In this document: positions 12,104 to 23,920 of the stretch, in pieces
Layout: each line of letters starts with the position of its first letter
Numbering within the stretch: position 1 is the stretch's first letter
The notes under the pieces: generated by a model
The model's input: only the letters and a program-made list of their open reading frames with translations
Told to the model about the DNA's origin: nothing
Database searches by the model: none
Position numbers and translations under genes: made by a program
Source of the DNA: Mycobacterium gallinarum
GTDB taxonomy: Bacteria > Actinomycetota > Actinomycetes > Mycobacteriales > Mycobacteriaceae
Length of the DNA stretch: 64,000 nt
Direction of reading: 5' to 3'
Assembly (NCBI RefSeq): GCF_010726765.1
Contig: NZ_AP022601.1
Span: 2,914,001-2,978,000, forward strand

Positions 12104-12496
12104 ATGAACGCCAGCGACCCGGAGCGTCCGGACCAGGCGCCGGTCGACTATCCGTCCGCACCTGGGTTGCCTCCGCCGATCTACCCCCCACCCGGATATC
12201 CAGGCGCAACGGGGTACCACCCGACCTACGACCCTTATCGGGCGGTCAAGCCTCCTGGCACGAACGGCAAGGCGATCGCGTCCCTCGTCACGTCCATCAC
12301 CGGCTGCGTGTGCTGCGCTCCGTTGGCCATCGTCGGCGTCGTCCTGGGTGTGATCGCGATGCGAGAGACCAAACACACCGGACAGGCAGGGTGGCGAATG
12401 GCGCTGGCGGGCACGATCATCGGCGGGCTGTTCACCGTGGCCTTGGTGATCGTCTTGCTGCTCTATTTTGCACTCGGGGTCTACACCCTCCGCTAA
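12104..12496 (+). CDS. DUF4190 membrane protein, small paralogue
   Basis: This 130-residue protein has a short proline/tyrosine-rich head (PPIYPPPGYPGATGYHP) and the same two-helix DUF4190 module as its upstream neighbour, including a CCAPLAIVGVVLGVIAM segment equivalent to the neighbour's second half. The pair looks like a tandem duplication whose heads have diverged in length. It lies 21 bases after the first copy and is likely co-transcribed. The function is unknown. Confidence 0.85.
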   Translation: MNASDPERPDQAPVDYPSAPGLPPPIYPPPGYPGATGYHPTYDPYRAVKPPGTNGKAIASLVTSITGCVCCAPLAIVGVVLGVIAMRETKHTGQAGWRMALAGTIIGGLFTVALVIVLLLYFALGVYTLR

Positions 12497-12524
12497 CCTC
12501 AACCCGGCCGCCGTCTTGCCGGCG

Positions 12525-13487
12525 CTAGGCCGGCGGGCTGAACCGCTCGCCCTTGCGCTCCATCCCCGCCGCGCGGCCCTTGCCTGCGATCACCAACGCC
12601 ATCTTGCGGCTCGCTTCGTCGATCATCTCGTCGCCGAGCATCACCGCGCCGCGCGCACCGCCGGCCCGCGACGTGTGCCATTCGTAGGCCTCGAGGATCA
12701 ACTCGGCGTGTTCGTAGGCCTCTTGGCGAGGGCTGAAGATCTCGTTGCCCGCGGGGATCTGGTCGGGGTGCAGCACCCACTTGCCGTCGTATCCCAGCGC
12801 AGCGGACCGCCCCGCGACCCGGCGGAAGCCGTCGACATCGCGCACCTTCAGGTACGGGCCGTCGATCGCCAGGATGCCGCGCGTGCGGGCCGCGACAAGA
12901 ATTCGCATCAGCACGTGATGGTGGGCGTCACCGACGTCGTAGCCCTCGGGCTGTTCGCCGACCTCGAGCGTGCGCATGTTCAGGCTGGCGGCCATGTCCG
13001 CGGGACCGAGGACCAGCGCCTGCACCCGTGGGGCGGCCGCGATCGCATCGATATTCGTCAGCCCTTCGGCGTTCTCGATCTGAGCTTCAATACCGATGCG
13101 GCCCAACGGAAATCCGTGCGTCGCCTCGAGTTGACCAAGCAGCAGGTCGAGCGCGTGGATGTGTGAGACATCGGAAACTTTCGGCAACACCACAATGTCC
13201 AGCGACGCACCCGCGGCCGACACCACGTCGATCACGTCGGCATGCGTCCACGGCGTGGTCCAGTCGTTCACCCGAACGCCGCGCAGCTGCCCGCCCCAAC
13301 CGGGCTCGGCCAACGCGGCCGCCACCGCGGCGCGCGCCTCGGCTTTGGCGTCGGGCGCGACCGCATCTTCGAGATCGAGGAAGACCTCGTCGGCGGGCAG
13401 GGACTTTGCCTTCTCGATCATCTTCGCGCTGCTGCCTGGAACCGAAAGTATCGTTCGGCGGGGTCGATAGCGGTTTTCCACAACCAC
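12525..13487 (-). CDS. HpcH/HpaI aldolase/citrate lyase beta-subunit (CitE-like) family enzyme
   Basis: This protein of about 320 residues belongs to the CitE-like TIM-barrel lyases that cleave or form C-C bonds on acyl-CoA or oxoacid substrates with Mg2+. Typical signs are the N-terminal RTILSVPGSSAKMIEKA, the metal region DEVFLDLEDAVAP, RVNDWTTPWTHAD and IEAQIENAEGL. I chose the GTG at 13487 because AGAAGGG lies 9 bases upstream. A longer ATG start at 13508 would overlap the divergent MgtE start codon head-on. The substrate is unknown, and the stand-alone CitE-like families are functionally diverse. Confidence 0.82.
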   Translation of the reverse strand: MVVENRYRPRRTILSVPGSSAKMIEKAKSLPADEVFLDLEDAVAPDAKAEARAAVAAALAEPGWGGQLRGVRVNDWTTPWTHADVIDVVSAAGASLDIVVLPKVSDVSHIHALDLLLGQLEATHGFPLGRIGIEAQIENAEGLTNIDAIAAAPRVQALVLGPADMAASLNMRTLEVGEQPEGYDVGDAHHHVLMRILVAARTRGILAIDGPYLKVRDVDGFRRVAGRSAALGYDGKWVLHPDQIPAGNEIFSPRQEAYEHAELILEAYEWHTSRAGGARGAVMLGDEMIDEASRKMALVIAGKGRAAGMERKGERFSPPA

Positions 13488-13493
13488 ACTCTT

Positions 13494-13499
13494 TACCCT
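13494..13499 (+). promoter_or_regulatory. -10 hexamer TACCCT for leaderless MgtE-type gene
   Basis: TACCCT ends 7 bases before the ATG at 13507 and no Shine-Dalgarno precedes that ATG. This is the arrangement expected for a leaderless transcript. The hexamer lies inside the region that would be the 5' leader of the divergent CitE-like gene. Confidence 0.45.
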
Positions 13500-13506
13500 T
13501 CTAGGC

Positions 13507-14799
13507 ATGGCGGCGGTGAACAGGGTCTATGCGGCCCGGCTGGTGGGGATGGTGGTGCTGGGACCCGACGGGGAGTCCCTTGGCCGCGTCCGCGATGTGG
13601 TGATCAGCATCAGCATCGTGCGCCAACAGCCGAGGGTGCTCGGTCTGGTCGTCGAATTGCTAACGCGCCGGAGAATTTTCGTGCCGATTCTGCGGGTGAC
13701 GTCCATCGACCCCGGCGCTGTGACGCTGGCGACCGGCAGCGTCTCGCTGCGCAAGTTCACCCAGCGCCCCGGTGAGGTGCTCGTGCTCGGCCAGGTGGTC
13801 GAAACCCAGGTCAGAGTCGATGATCCCGACCAGGAGCAGTTGAAGGGAGTCGACGTGTACGTGGTCGATCTCGGCATCGAACCGACCCGCACGCGCGACT
13901 GGATGGTGACCAAGGTGGCGGTCCGGCCTGCGCGACGCCTCGGCCGCCGCGGCAATGTGCAGATCATCGACTGGCAGCATGTGCAGGGGCTGACCCCGTC
14001 GGGACTGGCGATGCCCGATCAGGGGGTCGCGCAGCTGCTGGAGCAGTTCGTCGGTCAGCGCGCCGTCGAGGTGGCCGAGGCGATCCGCGAATTGCCTGAC
14101 AAGCGCCGCCACGAGGTGGTCAACGCGCTCGACGACGAGCGATTGGCCGACGTGCTGCAGGAGCTGCCCGAGGACGAGCAGGTCAACGTGCTCAGGAAGC
14201 TGCCCCCCGAACGGGCCGCCGACGTGCTCGAGGCCATGGACCCCGACGACGCCGCCGACCTGCTGGGCACCATGACGCCAATGGACGCCGAACAGTTCCT
14301 GCGCCGAATGGACCCTGAGGACTCCGAGGACGTGCGCCGGCTGCTGGCGCACTCACCCGACACCGCAGGCGGCCTGATGACGTCGGAACCGGTGGTGCTC
14401 GCACCGGACACCACCGTCGCCGAGGCACTGGCCCGCGTCCGCGACCCCGACCTGACCCCGGCGCTCGCATCGCTGGTCTTCGTGACCCGTGCGCCAACGG
14501 CCACTCCTACCGGTCACTACCTGGGCTGTGTCCACCTACAGCGGCTCCTTCGAGAACCGCCCGCAGAGCTGGTCAGCGGGATCGTGGACACCGACCTTCC
14601 GAATTTGGCGCCGGAGGATTCGTTGTCGGCGGTGACCCGGTACTTCGCCGCGTACAACCTCGTATGCGGGCCCGTGGTCGACGAGGAGAACCACCTGCTC
14701 GGCGCGGTGTCGGTCGACGACGTGCTCGACCATCTCCTGCCGCACGACTGGCGTGAACGCGAAGAGCCCGAGCTGTTCACCGCCAACGAGGGCGCGTGA
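13507..14799 (+). CDS. PRC-barrel + MgtE N-terminal + CBS protein lacking a channel domain (Rv1232c-like)
   Basis: This 430-residue protein begins with a PRC-barrel (YAARLVGMVVLGPDGESLGR), followed at about 180-290 by an MgtE N-domain of helical repeats (LADVLQELPEDEQV, ADVLEAMDPDDAADLLGTM). Two CBS motifs (TAGGLMTSEPVVLAP and GAVSVDDVLDHLLP) end near residue 415. In MgtE channels these modules sense cytosolic Mg2+ and gate a C-terminal membrane channel; here the protein ends after the CBS pair and has no membrane helix. It overlaps the next gene, a DUF1003 membrane protein, by one base (TGATG). A soluble Mg2+ sensor is inferred. Confidence 0.85.
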   Translation: MAAVNRVYAARLVGMVVLGPDGESLGRVRDVVISISIVRQQPRVLGLVVELLTRRRIFVPILRVTSIDPGAVTLATGSVSLRKFTQRPGEVLVLGQVVETQVRVDDPDQEQLKGVDVYVVDLGIEPTRTRDWMVTKVAVRPARRLGRRGNVQIIDWQHVQGLTPSGLAMPDQGVAQLLEQFVGQRAVEVAEAIRELPDKRRHEVVNALDDERLADVLQELPEDEQVNVLRKLPPERAADVLEAMDPDDAADLLGTMTPMDAEQFLRRMDPEDSEDVRRLLAHSPDTAGGLMTSEPVVLAPDTTVAEALARVRDPDLTPALASLVFVTRAPTATPTGHYLGCVHLQRLLREPPAELVSGIVDTDLPNLAPEDSLSAVTRYFAAYNLVCGPVVDEENHLLGAVSVDDVLDHLLPHDWREREEPELFTANEGA

Positions 14800-15350
14800 T
14801 GAGCGACCTGACCGCGCGCCAGCGTTTGGACACCCCGCGGGTCTCCCGTCGACGGTTCACGCTCAACGTCGACGCCGAGGCCGTCGGCAAGTTCTCGGAG
14901 TCGATCGCTCGCTTTCTGGGCACGGGTCGCTACCTGGCCTGGCAGACCATCATGGTGATCGTTTGGATCATCCTGAATCTGTTTGCCGTGAAATTGCGGT
15001 GGGATCCGTATCCGTTCATCCTGCTCAATCTCGCGTTCTCCACCCAGGCGGCGTATGCGGCGCCGCTGATTCTGCTGGCTCAGAATCGGCAGGAAAACCG
15101 GGATCGGGTGTCGCTCGAGGAAGACCGTCGGCGGGCCGAACAGACCAAGGCGGACACCGAGTATCTGGCACGTGAGCTGGCCGCATTGCGGTTGGCGGTC
15201 GGCGAGGTCGCCACCCGCGACTACCTGCGGCGCGAGCTCGAGGAAATTCACGAGCTGCTGAGCCGGCTGGCCGCGCCTGCGGGGTCCGATAAGCGCGACG
15301 GCGGCGGCAAAGCAGAGCAGAATGAGCGGCGCTCGAAAAAGCAGAGCTGA
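14799..15350 (+). CDS. DUF1003 membrane protein (Rv1231c-like)
   Basis: This 183-residue protein has two adjacent membrane helices (about 45-65, IMVIVWIILNLFAVKL, and 72-95, including FILLNLAFSTQAAYAAPLIL), as in DUF1003. A charged helical tail with coiled-coil character (RDRVSLEEDRRRAEQTKAD) follows. The ATG at 14799 uses the A of the upstream TGA, so translation is probably coupled to the MgtE-type protein. DUF1003 has no assigned function. The coupling suggests the two proteins act together at the membrane. Confidence 0.85.
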   Translation: MSDLTARQRLDTPRVSRRRFTLNVDAEAVGKFSESIARFLGTGRYLAWQTIMVIVWIILNLFAVKLRWDPYPFILLNLAFSTQAAYAAPLILLAQNRQENRDRVSLEEDRRRAEQTKADTEYLARELAALRLAVGEVATRDYLRRELEEIHELLSRLAAPAGSDKRDGGGKAEQNERRSKKQS

Positions 15351-15437
15351 ATCACGTAACGCCATTGCTGTAACGCGCGAGATACCGACTAGGTATGGTG
15401 ACTTGGTTCACAACCACAACAGACCAAGGACGGTTGA

Positions 15438-16946
15438 GTGCGCATAGGGGCAGGGGCCGCCCTCGGGGCAGTGCGACGGGGGGCAAAGCGAGTCGCGCAC
15501 GGTGCTGGCGATGGTGTTTCTCGCATGCGAGCCGTCAACATCAGCGCTGCCGTCAAACCGTCCAATGTTCGCGGCGCCCTCACCCCTGCCCGTGCCCGCG
15601 TCGCCTCGGGATTCGCAGTCATCGCGCCGATCATTCTGGTCGGCGCCGTGGGGGCATCCGTACAACCGAGCTCACCGGTACGCGACTCCGCGGTCACCCC
15701 ACTGGCCTCTGTCGAGTCGTCCTCGGTCGACCGCGCCGGCCCGACGGTGGTCGCGGTGACCAAGACACCGACCGATTTCCATATCGCCGCCTCGGCGGCT
15801 TCGTCTCCTCAGCCCGCGGCTGTGGTGAATGCTCCTGGCACACTTCGCATTCCGGGGATGGCCCTGGCGGCATACCGCAACGCCGAGCGGATGATGGCCG
15901 TGGCGGATCCTGGCTGTGGCGTCAGCTGGAACCTGCTGGCGGGCATCGGGCGTATCGAGTCGATGCACGCCTATGGCGGCGCCACCGACGCCCGCGGTAC
16001 GGCCGTGCGGCCCATCTACGGGCCCGCACTGGACGGAACCCTGCCCGGCAACGAGATCATCGTGCAGAACCGCTCGGCCGAGCGCGTCACCTACGCGCGC
16101 GCCATGGGTCCGATGCAGTTCCTTCCCGGTACCTGGTCGCGCTACGCGTCCGACGGCGACGGGGACGGCAAGGCCGAGGTGCAGAACCTGTTCGACTCGA
16201 CCCTGGCCGCCGCGCGCTATCTGTGCAGCGGTGACATGAACCTGCGCGATCAGTCTCACGTGATGTCGGCGATCCTGCGCTACAACAACTCGGTGGCCTA
16301 CGCCCGCAACGTGTTGGGCTGGGCCGCTGCGTACGCCACCGGCGTCGTGCCGGTCGATCTGCCGCCCATCACCGGATCGGTCCCCGTCTTGGGCGACGAC
16401 GACGGCGGCCCTACGCACCTCAATGAATACGAAGGCCTCGGTCCGGGATTGCCGCTCAACGCGTTGGGTCTGCCTTCCAACGATCCGCTGGCACTGATGC
16501 CGGTGCTGGCGCGTAGCGACGTCGCCAGCCAGCTCCCCGGCTTCGTGCCCGGTCAGCGGCTGGGCCCGCTGCCCGGTCCCGCACCCGGCCCGTTGGCAAC
16601 CCCGGCAACATCGCAGCAACCGGCGCCGTGGGTGCCGCCGTGGATGCAGCCGCCTCCGAGGCCGACGCCGGAGTGTGCGGTGTTCTGCATCAAGGACCAG
16701 CCCGCACCGCTGCAGGCTGCGCTGGGCGGGCCGCCCGTCGCGCAGCAGATGGTGCCGCCGGGAATGGCACCGCCGCCCGGCCCGATGGCGCCTCCCCCGG
16801 GACCCGTCCCGGCCGGACCCGCCCCGGGTCCCGGACCCGCCCCGGGTCCGTTGGCACCGCCGCCCGGTCCTGCGCCGGGTCCGGTCGCGCCGCAGGGCGC
16901 ACCACCGGGACCGCCTCCCGGTCCTGTGCCCGCACCGGCCGGTTAG
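15438..16946 (+). CDS. Secreted lytic transglycosylase with proline-rich tail (Rv1230c-like)
   Basis: This 502-residue protein has an N-terminal basic region and one hydrophobic segment (about 55-75, FAVIAPIILVGAVGAS) as a signal anchor. The MltB-like lytic transglycosylase domain (about 140-300) includes SWNLLAGIGRIESMHAYGG with the catalytic-type glutamate, AMGPMQFLPGTWSRYA and AILRYNNSVAYARNVL. The last ~150 residues are PGP-rich and probably disordered or cell-wall spanning. It would cleave peptidoglycan glycan strands outside the membrane. The GTG start follows AAGGA. It is separated from the DUF1003 gene by 87 bases. Confidence 0.88.
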   Translation: MRIGAGAALGAVRRGAKRVAHGAGDGVSRMRAVNISAAVKPSNVRGALTPARARVASGFAVIAPIILVGAVGASVQPSSPVRDSAVTPLASVESSSVDRAGPTVVAVTKTPTDFHIAASAASSPQPAAVVNAPGTLRIPGMALAAYRNAERMMAVADPGCGVSWNLLAGIGRIESMHAYGGATDARGTAVRPIYGPALDGTLPGNEIIVQNRSAERVTYARAMGPMQFLPGTWSRYASDGDGDGKAEVQNLFDSTLAAARYLCSGDMNLRDQSHVMSAILRYNNSVAYARNVLGWAAAYATGVVPVDLPPITGSVPVLGDDDGGPTHLNEYEGLGPGLPLNALGLPSNDPLALMPVLARSDVASQLPGFVPGQRLGPLPGPAPGPLATPATSQQPAPWVPPWMQPPPRPTPECAVFCIKDQPAPLQAALGGPPVAQQMVPPGMAPPPGPMAPPPGPVPAGPAPGPGPAPGPLAPPPGPAPGPVAPQGAPPGPPPGPVPAPAG

Positions 16947-16979
16947 AACGCCCGTCGGGTCGGCCTAGACTCGACAGCG

Positions 16980-18122
16980 ATGTCCACTACTTCTCCTGAC
17001 CTGGAGTCCGCAGTCCGTTCGGGGCTGTCGAAGGTAATCGATCCGGAACTGCGGCGGCCGATCACCGAGCTCGGCATGGTCAAAAGCGTCACCATCGAGC
17101 CCGACGGCGGGGTGCACGTCGAGATTTACCTCACCACTTCGGCGTGCCCGAAGAAGAACGAGATCTCCCAACTGGTGAGCCAAGCCGTCGCCGATGTCCC
17201 GGGCACGGGTCACGCGAAGGTGACCCTCGACGTGATGAGCGACGAGCAGCGCACTGAGCTACGCAAGCAGCTACGCGGCGATGCCCGCGAGCCGATCATC
17301 CCCTTCGCCCAGCCCGGTTCGCTCACCCGGGTCTACGCCGTGGCGTCGGGCAAGGGCGGCGTCGGCAAGTCCAGCGTCACCGTCAACCTGGCGGCGGCGA
17401 TGGCCGCGCGCGGGCTGACGGTGGGCGTGCTGGACGCCGACATCTACGGGCATTCGGTGCCGCGGATGATGGGCACCACCGACCGGCCCACCCAGGTCGA
17501 GTCGATGATCCTGCCGCCTGTCGCGCACGACGTTCGCGTCATCTCGATCTCGATGTTCACCCAGGGCAACACGCCGGTGGTGTGGCGCGGACCGATGCTG
17601 CACCGCGCACTGCAACAGTTTCTCGCCGACGTCTACTGGGGCGATCTGGATGTCCTGCTGCTCGACCTGCCGCCGGGCACCGGAGACATCGCCATCTCGG
17701 TGGCCCAGCTGATCCCCGGAGCGGAGATCCTGGTAGTGACGACGCCTCAGCTGGCGGCGGCCGAGGTGGCCGAGCGGGCGGGCGCCATCGCGCTGCAGAC
17801 CCGGCAGCGCATCGTCGGCGTGGTCGAGAACATGTCCGGTCTGCTGCTCCCTGACGGTACGACGATGCAGATCTTCGGCGAGGGCGGCGGCAAGCAGGTC
17901 GCCGAGAGCCTGACCCGTTCGGTGGGCGCCGACGTGCCGCTGCTGGGACAGGTTCCGCTGGATCCCGCGCTGGTCGCTGCAGGCGACGCCGGGGTGCCGC
18001 TGGTGCTGTCGGCACCGGATTCGGTGGCGGGCAAGGAATTGCGCAACATCGCCGATGCGCTGTCGAGCCGCAAGCGGGGACTCGCGGGCATGTCTCTGGG
18101 CCTGGACCCGGCCGGCCGTTAG
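16980..18122 (+). CDS. mrp: Mrp/ApbC-type P-loop ATPase (Fe-S carrier family)
   Basis: This 380-residue protein has an N-terminal DUF59/MIP18 domain (about 5-85) and a C-terminal Mrp/NBP35 ATPase with the deviant Walker A GKGGVGKS at 124-131. Family members carry and transfer Fe-S clusters. In canonical Mrp the sequence after ENMS contains CxxC for the cluster; here it reads [18 protein letters not shown] with no cysteines, a feature I also recall in M. tuberculosis Rv1229c. TAGACT lies 8 bases before the ATG, suggesting a leaderless transcript. It converges on tatB with a 4-base overlap. Confidence 0.9.
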   Translation: MSTTSPDLESAVRSGLSKVIDPELRRPITELGMVKSVTIEPDGGVHVEIYLTTSACPKKNEISQLVSQAVADVPGTGHAKVTLDVMSDEQRTELRKQLRGDAREPIIPFAQPGSLTRVYAVASGKGGVGKSSVTVNLAAAMAARGLTVGVLDADIYGHSVPRMMGTTDRPTQVESMILPPVAHDVRVISISMFTQGNTPVVWRGPMLHRALQQFLADVYWGDLDVLLLDLPPGTGDIAISVAQLIPGAEILVVTTPQLAAAEVAERAGAIALQTRQRIVGVVENMSGLLLPDGTTMQIFGEGGGKQVAESLTRSVGADVPLLGQVPLDPALVAAGDAGVPLVLSAPDSVAGKELRNIADALSSRKRGLAGMSLGLDPAGR

Positions 18123-18541
18123 GTCGCGTCGCTGTCGTAAGGGGTTTTCGCCGGAACCTCGGGCGTCTCGGGTTGCGATGGCTCCTGCGGTGACACCGGC
18201 TTCGGCGCACCGTCACTCACGGGCTTCTCGGCATTGGTCGCGGGGGTGTCGAACTTGCCGGTGAAGATCGAGTCGTCGCCGTCGAGGAGATGTTTGGTGA
18301 GCGCCGCACGCGGCGTCATTCCGCGCAGCTTGTTCAGCTGACTCAACGGCTCACGAAGGTCGTCGAACTCCGGACCGAGATCGTCGCGCAGCTGGCTGGT
18401 GGCGCCGCTGATGTAGTCGCGGGCCTGCCGCAGCGTGCTCGACGTCCATCGGATGGCGCCGGGCAGCCGTTCCGGGCCCAGGATCACCAAACCGGCGATC
18501 ACCAGGACCAGCATCTCGCCCCAGCCGACGTTCGCGAACAT
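18119..18541 (-). CDS. tatB: TatB, twin-arginine translocase subunit
   Basis: This 140-residue protein has the short N-terminal membrane helix of TatA/B ([18 protein letters not shown]), an amphipathic helix and a charged proline-rich tail. TatB recognises twin-arginine signal peptides together with TatC. It follows htrA by 2 bases, in the order sigE-rseA-htrA-tatB known in M. tuberculosis (Rv1221-Rv1224), so Tat export capacity is probably tied to envelope stress. The FGPERLP-like motif (here LGPERLP) supports TatB over TatA, as do length and context. Confidence 0.9.
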   Translation of the reverse strand: MFANVGWGEMLVLVIAGLVILGPERLPGAIRWTSSTLRQARDYISGATSQLRDDLGPEFDDLREPLSQLNKLRGMTPRAALTKHLLDGDDSIFTGKFDTPATNAEKPVSDGAPKPVSPQEPSQPETPEVPAKTPYDSDAT

Positions 18542-18543
18542 CT

Positions 18544-20504
<1,961 letters not shown>

Positions 20505-20592
20505 CGCCCAGCTCCTCTCGGCGTACTCGCGTCGCGTCAACGTTACTGACTCGAATGTAGCGCGGCGCGCGGCGCCAAACACCTGCGAACAC

Positions 20593-22224
<1,632 letters not shown>

Positions 22225-22300
22225 GACCCCGTTCGCCGCGTCAGGCGGACGATGGCGCGATCTTTACGGACTCTTGACGGGATAGTCCCTTGACCGTCGG

Positions 22301-22336
22301 CTGAACGCGCGTTTAGCGTACTAAACATGCGTTCAG
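22301..22336. promoter_or_regulatory. TetR operator overlapping promoter and start codon
   Basis: CTGAACGCGCGTTTAG (22301-22316) and CTAAACATGCGTTCAG (22321-22336) form an inverted repeat matching at 14 of 16 positions around a 4-base spacer. The right arm contains the ATG of the TetR gene (22327), and the left arm contains the start of TAGCGT (22314-22319), a -10 placed for a leaderless transcript. Binding here would block RNA polymerase directly, so autorepression is the natural reading. Confidence 0.75.
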
Positions 22337-23013
22337 CCCCTGACGATCGGACGGCCATCGCTCGGATCCGCGATGCCGCGATCGACCAGTGGGGCAGACA
22401 CGGGTTCAATGTGGGGCTCCGGACCATCGCCGAGGCCGCGGGCGTGTCCGCCGCGCTGGTGATCCACCATTTCGGTTCCAAAGACGGCCTGCGCAAGGCG
22501 TGCGACGACCACATCGCCGAGATGGTGCGCGAGTCCAAGACCGAGTCCATGCGCACCACCGACCCGTCCGACTGGCTCGCACAGGTTGCCGAGATCGAGG
22601 AATACGCCCCGATGATGGCGTATCTGGTGCGCAGCATGCAGTCGGGCAGCGACCTCGCAAAGTCGTTCTGGCAGCGCATGATCGACAATGCCGAGCAGTA
22701 CATCGAGGAGGGCGTTCAGGCAGGCATTCTCAAGCCGAGCCGCGACCCGAAGGCCAGGGCGAGATACCTCAGCATGATCAACGGCGGCGGTTTCCTGCTC
22801 TATCTGCAAATGCATGAAGACCCCACCGACCTTCGGGCCGTGCTGCGCGATTACGGCGAAGACATGATGCTGCCGGCGCTGGAGATGTTCACCAACGGCC
22901 TGATGGCCGACTCGACCATGTACGACGCGTTCCTGGCACAACACGAAAAAGGCATCCCGTTCACAGCCGGAGAAGGAGATGGAAATGACGGCAGCGTCCC
23001 TACAGCGCACTAA
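22327..23013 (+). CDS. TetR-family repressor (Rv1219c-like)
   Basis: This 228-residue TetR regulator has its helix-turn-helix at about residues 18-62 ([20 protein letters not shown] then [12 protein letters not shown]) and a ligand-binding all-helical C-terminus. In M. tuberculosis Rv1219c represses the adjacent ABC exporter Rv1218c-Rv1217c. Here the same two genes follow, the first starting 29 bases inside this gene's end. The start codon sits within a near-perfect palindrome, which supports autoregulation of the whole operon. Confidence 0.9.
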   Translation: MRSAPDDRTAIARIRDAAIDQWGRHGFNVGLRTIAEAAGVSAALVIHHFGSKDGLRKACDDHIAEMVRESKTESMRTTDPSDWLAQVAEIEEYAPMMAYLVRSMQSGSDLAKSFWQRMIDNAEQYIEEGVQAGILKPSRDPKARARYLSMINGGGFLLYLQMHEDPTDLRAVLRDYGEDMMLPALEMFTNGLMADSTMYDAFLAQHEKGIPFTAGEGDGNDGSVPTAH

Positions 23014-23920
23014 TGCTGGCGCGCGATCGGAACTCGCGGTCGAGATTCGTGGATTGTCAAAGTCTTTCGGACGAACCAAAGCGCTCGACGGCCTCGACCT
23101 CACGGTTGCGCACGGCGACATCGCAGGATTCCTCGGCCCCAACGGAGCGGGCAAGTCCACCACGATCCGCGTGTTGCTCGGCCTGCTGCGCGCCGACGGC
23201 GGAACGGTACGGCTGCTCGGGGGCGACCCGTGGCACGATGCCGTCGACCTGCACCGCCGAATCGCCTACGTCCCAGGTGACGTGACACTGTGGCCGAACC
23301 TGACCGGCCTGCAGGCCATCGACTTCCTGGCCAGCCTGCGCGGCAACGGCGTCGACACCCGCAGACGCGACCAGCTGATCGAGCGCTTCGAGCTCGACCC
23401 GCACAAGAAGGCGCGCACCTACTCGAAGGGCAACCGGCAGAAGGTGGCGATTGTCGCGGCGTTCTCCACCAACGCCGAGCTCTACATTCTCGACGAGCCG
23501 ACTTCTGGACTGGACCCGTTGATGGAGAAGGCGTTTCAGCAGTGCGTCGAGGAAGTGACCGGACACGGTGCGGCGGTCCTGCTGTCCAGCCATATCCTCG
23601 CCGAGGTCGAGAAGCTGTGTGACACCGTGACGATCATTCGCTCCGGCCGCACGGTGAAGTCGGGCTCGCTCGACGAGCTCCGGCACCTGATGCGGACAAC
23701 GGTAACGGTGCGCACCCGCACCGATGGGCAAGCGCTGCAACGCAGTCCGTTCGTGCACGACTTCGCGATCAACGATGGCCACTACACGTTCTCCGTCGAC
23801 CGCAACGAACTCGACCGCGCCATGGGTGAACTCACCGACCTGGGCATCCTCGACCTGACCGTGGCACCGGCGTCGCTCGAAGACCTGTTCCTACGTGAGT
23901 ACCAGGGAGCCTCGCGATGA
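22985..23920 (+). CDS. ABC exporter ATP-binding protein (Rv1218c-like)
   Basis: This 311-residue ATPase has Walker [10 protein letters not shown] at 51-59, Walker [14 protein letters not shown], an H-loop ([13 protein letters not shown]) and a drug/antibiotic-type C-terminal extension. The signature is unusual, YSKGNRQK in place of LSGGQ, as in many DrrA-like exporters. The ATG at 22985 was preferred to the one at 22979 because AGAAGGAG is then 7 bases away. It overlaps the TetR gene by 29 bases and the permease gene by 4. The M. tuberculosis counterpart has been linked to efflux of several drug classes. Confidence 0.9.
   Translation: MTAASLQRTNAGARSELAVEIRGLSKSFGRTKALDGLDLTVAHGDIAGFLGPNGAGKSTTIRVLLGLLRADGGTVRLLGGDPWHDAVDLHRRIAYVPGDVTLWPNLTGLQAIDFLASLRGNGVDTRRRDQLIERFELDPHKKARTYSKGNRQKVAIVAAFSTNAELYILDEPTSGLDPLMEKAFQQCVEEVTGHGAAVLLSSHILAEVEKLCDTVTIIRSGRTVKSGSLDELRHLMRTTVTVRTRTDGQALQRSPFVHDFAINDGHYTFSVDRNELDRAMGELTDLGILDLTVAPASLEDLFLREYQGASR

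Noticed and set aside
16600..16940. Tandem repeats at the transglycosylase 3' end as a mobile or satellite repeat
   Set aside because: The pattern follows from Pro-Gly-Pro codons in one continuous reading frame; a low-complexity protein tail explains it.
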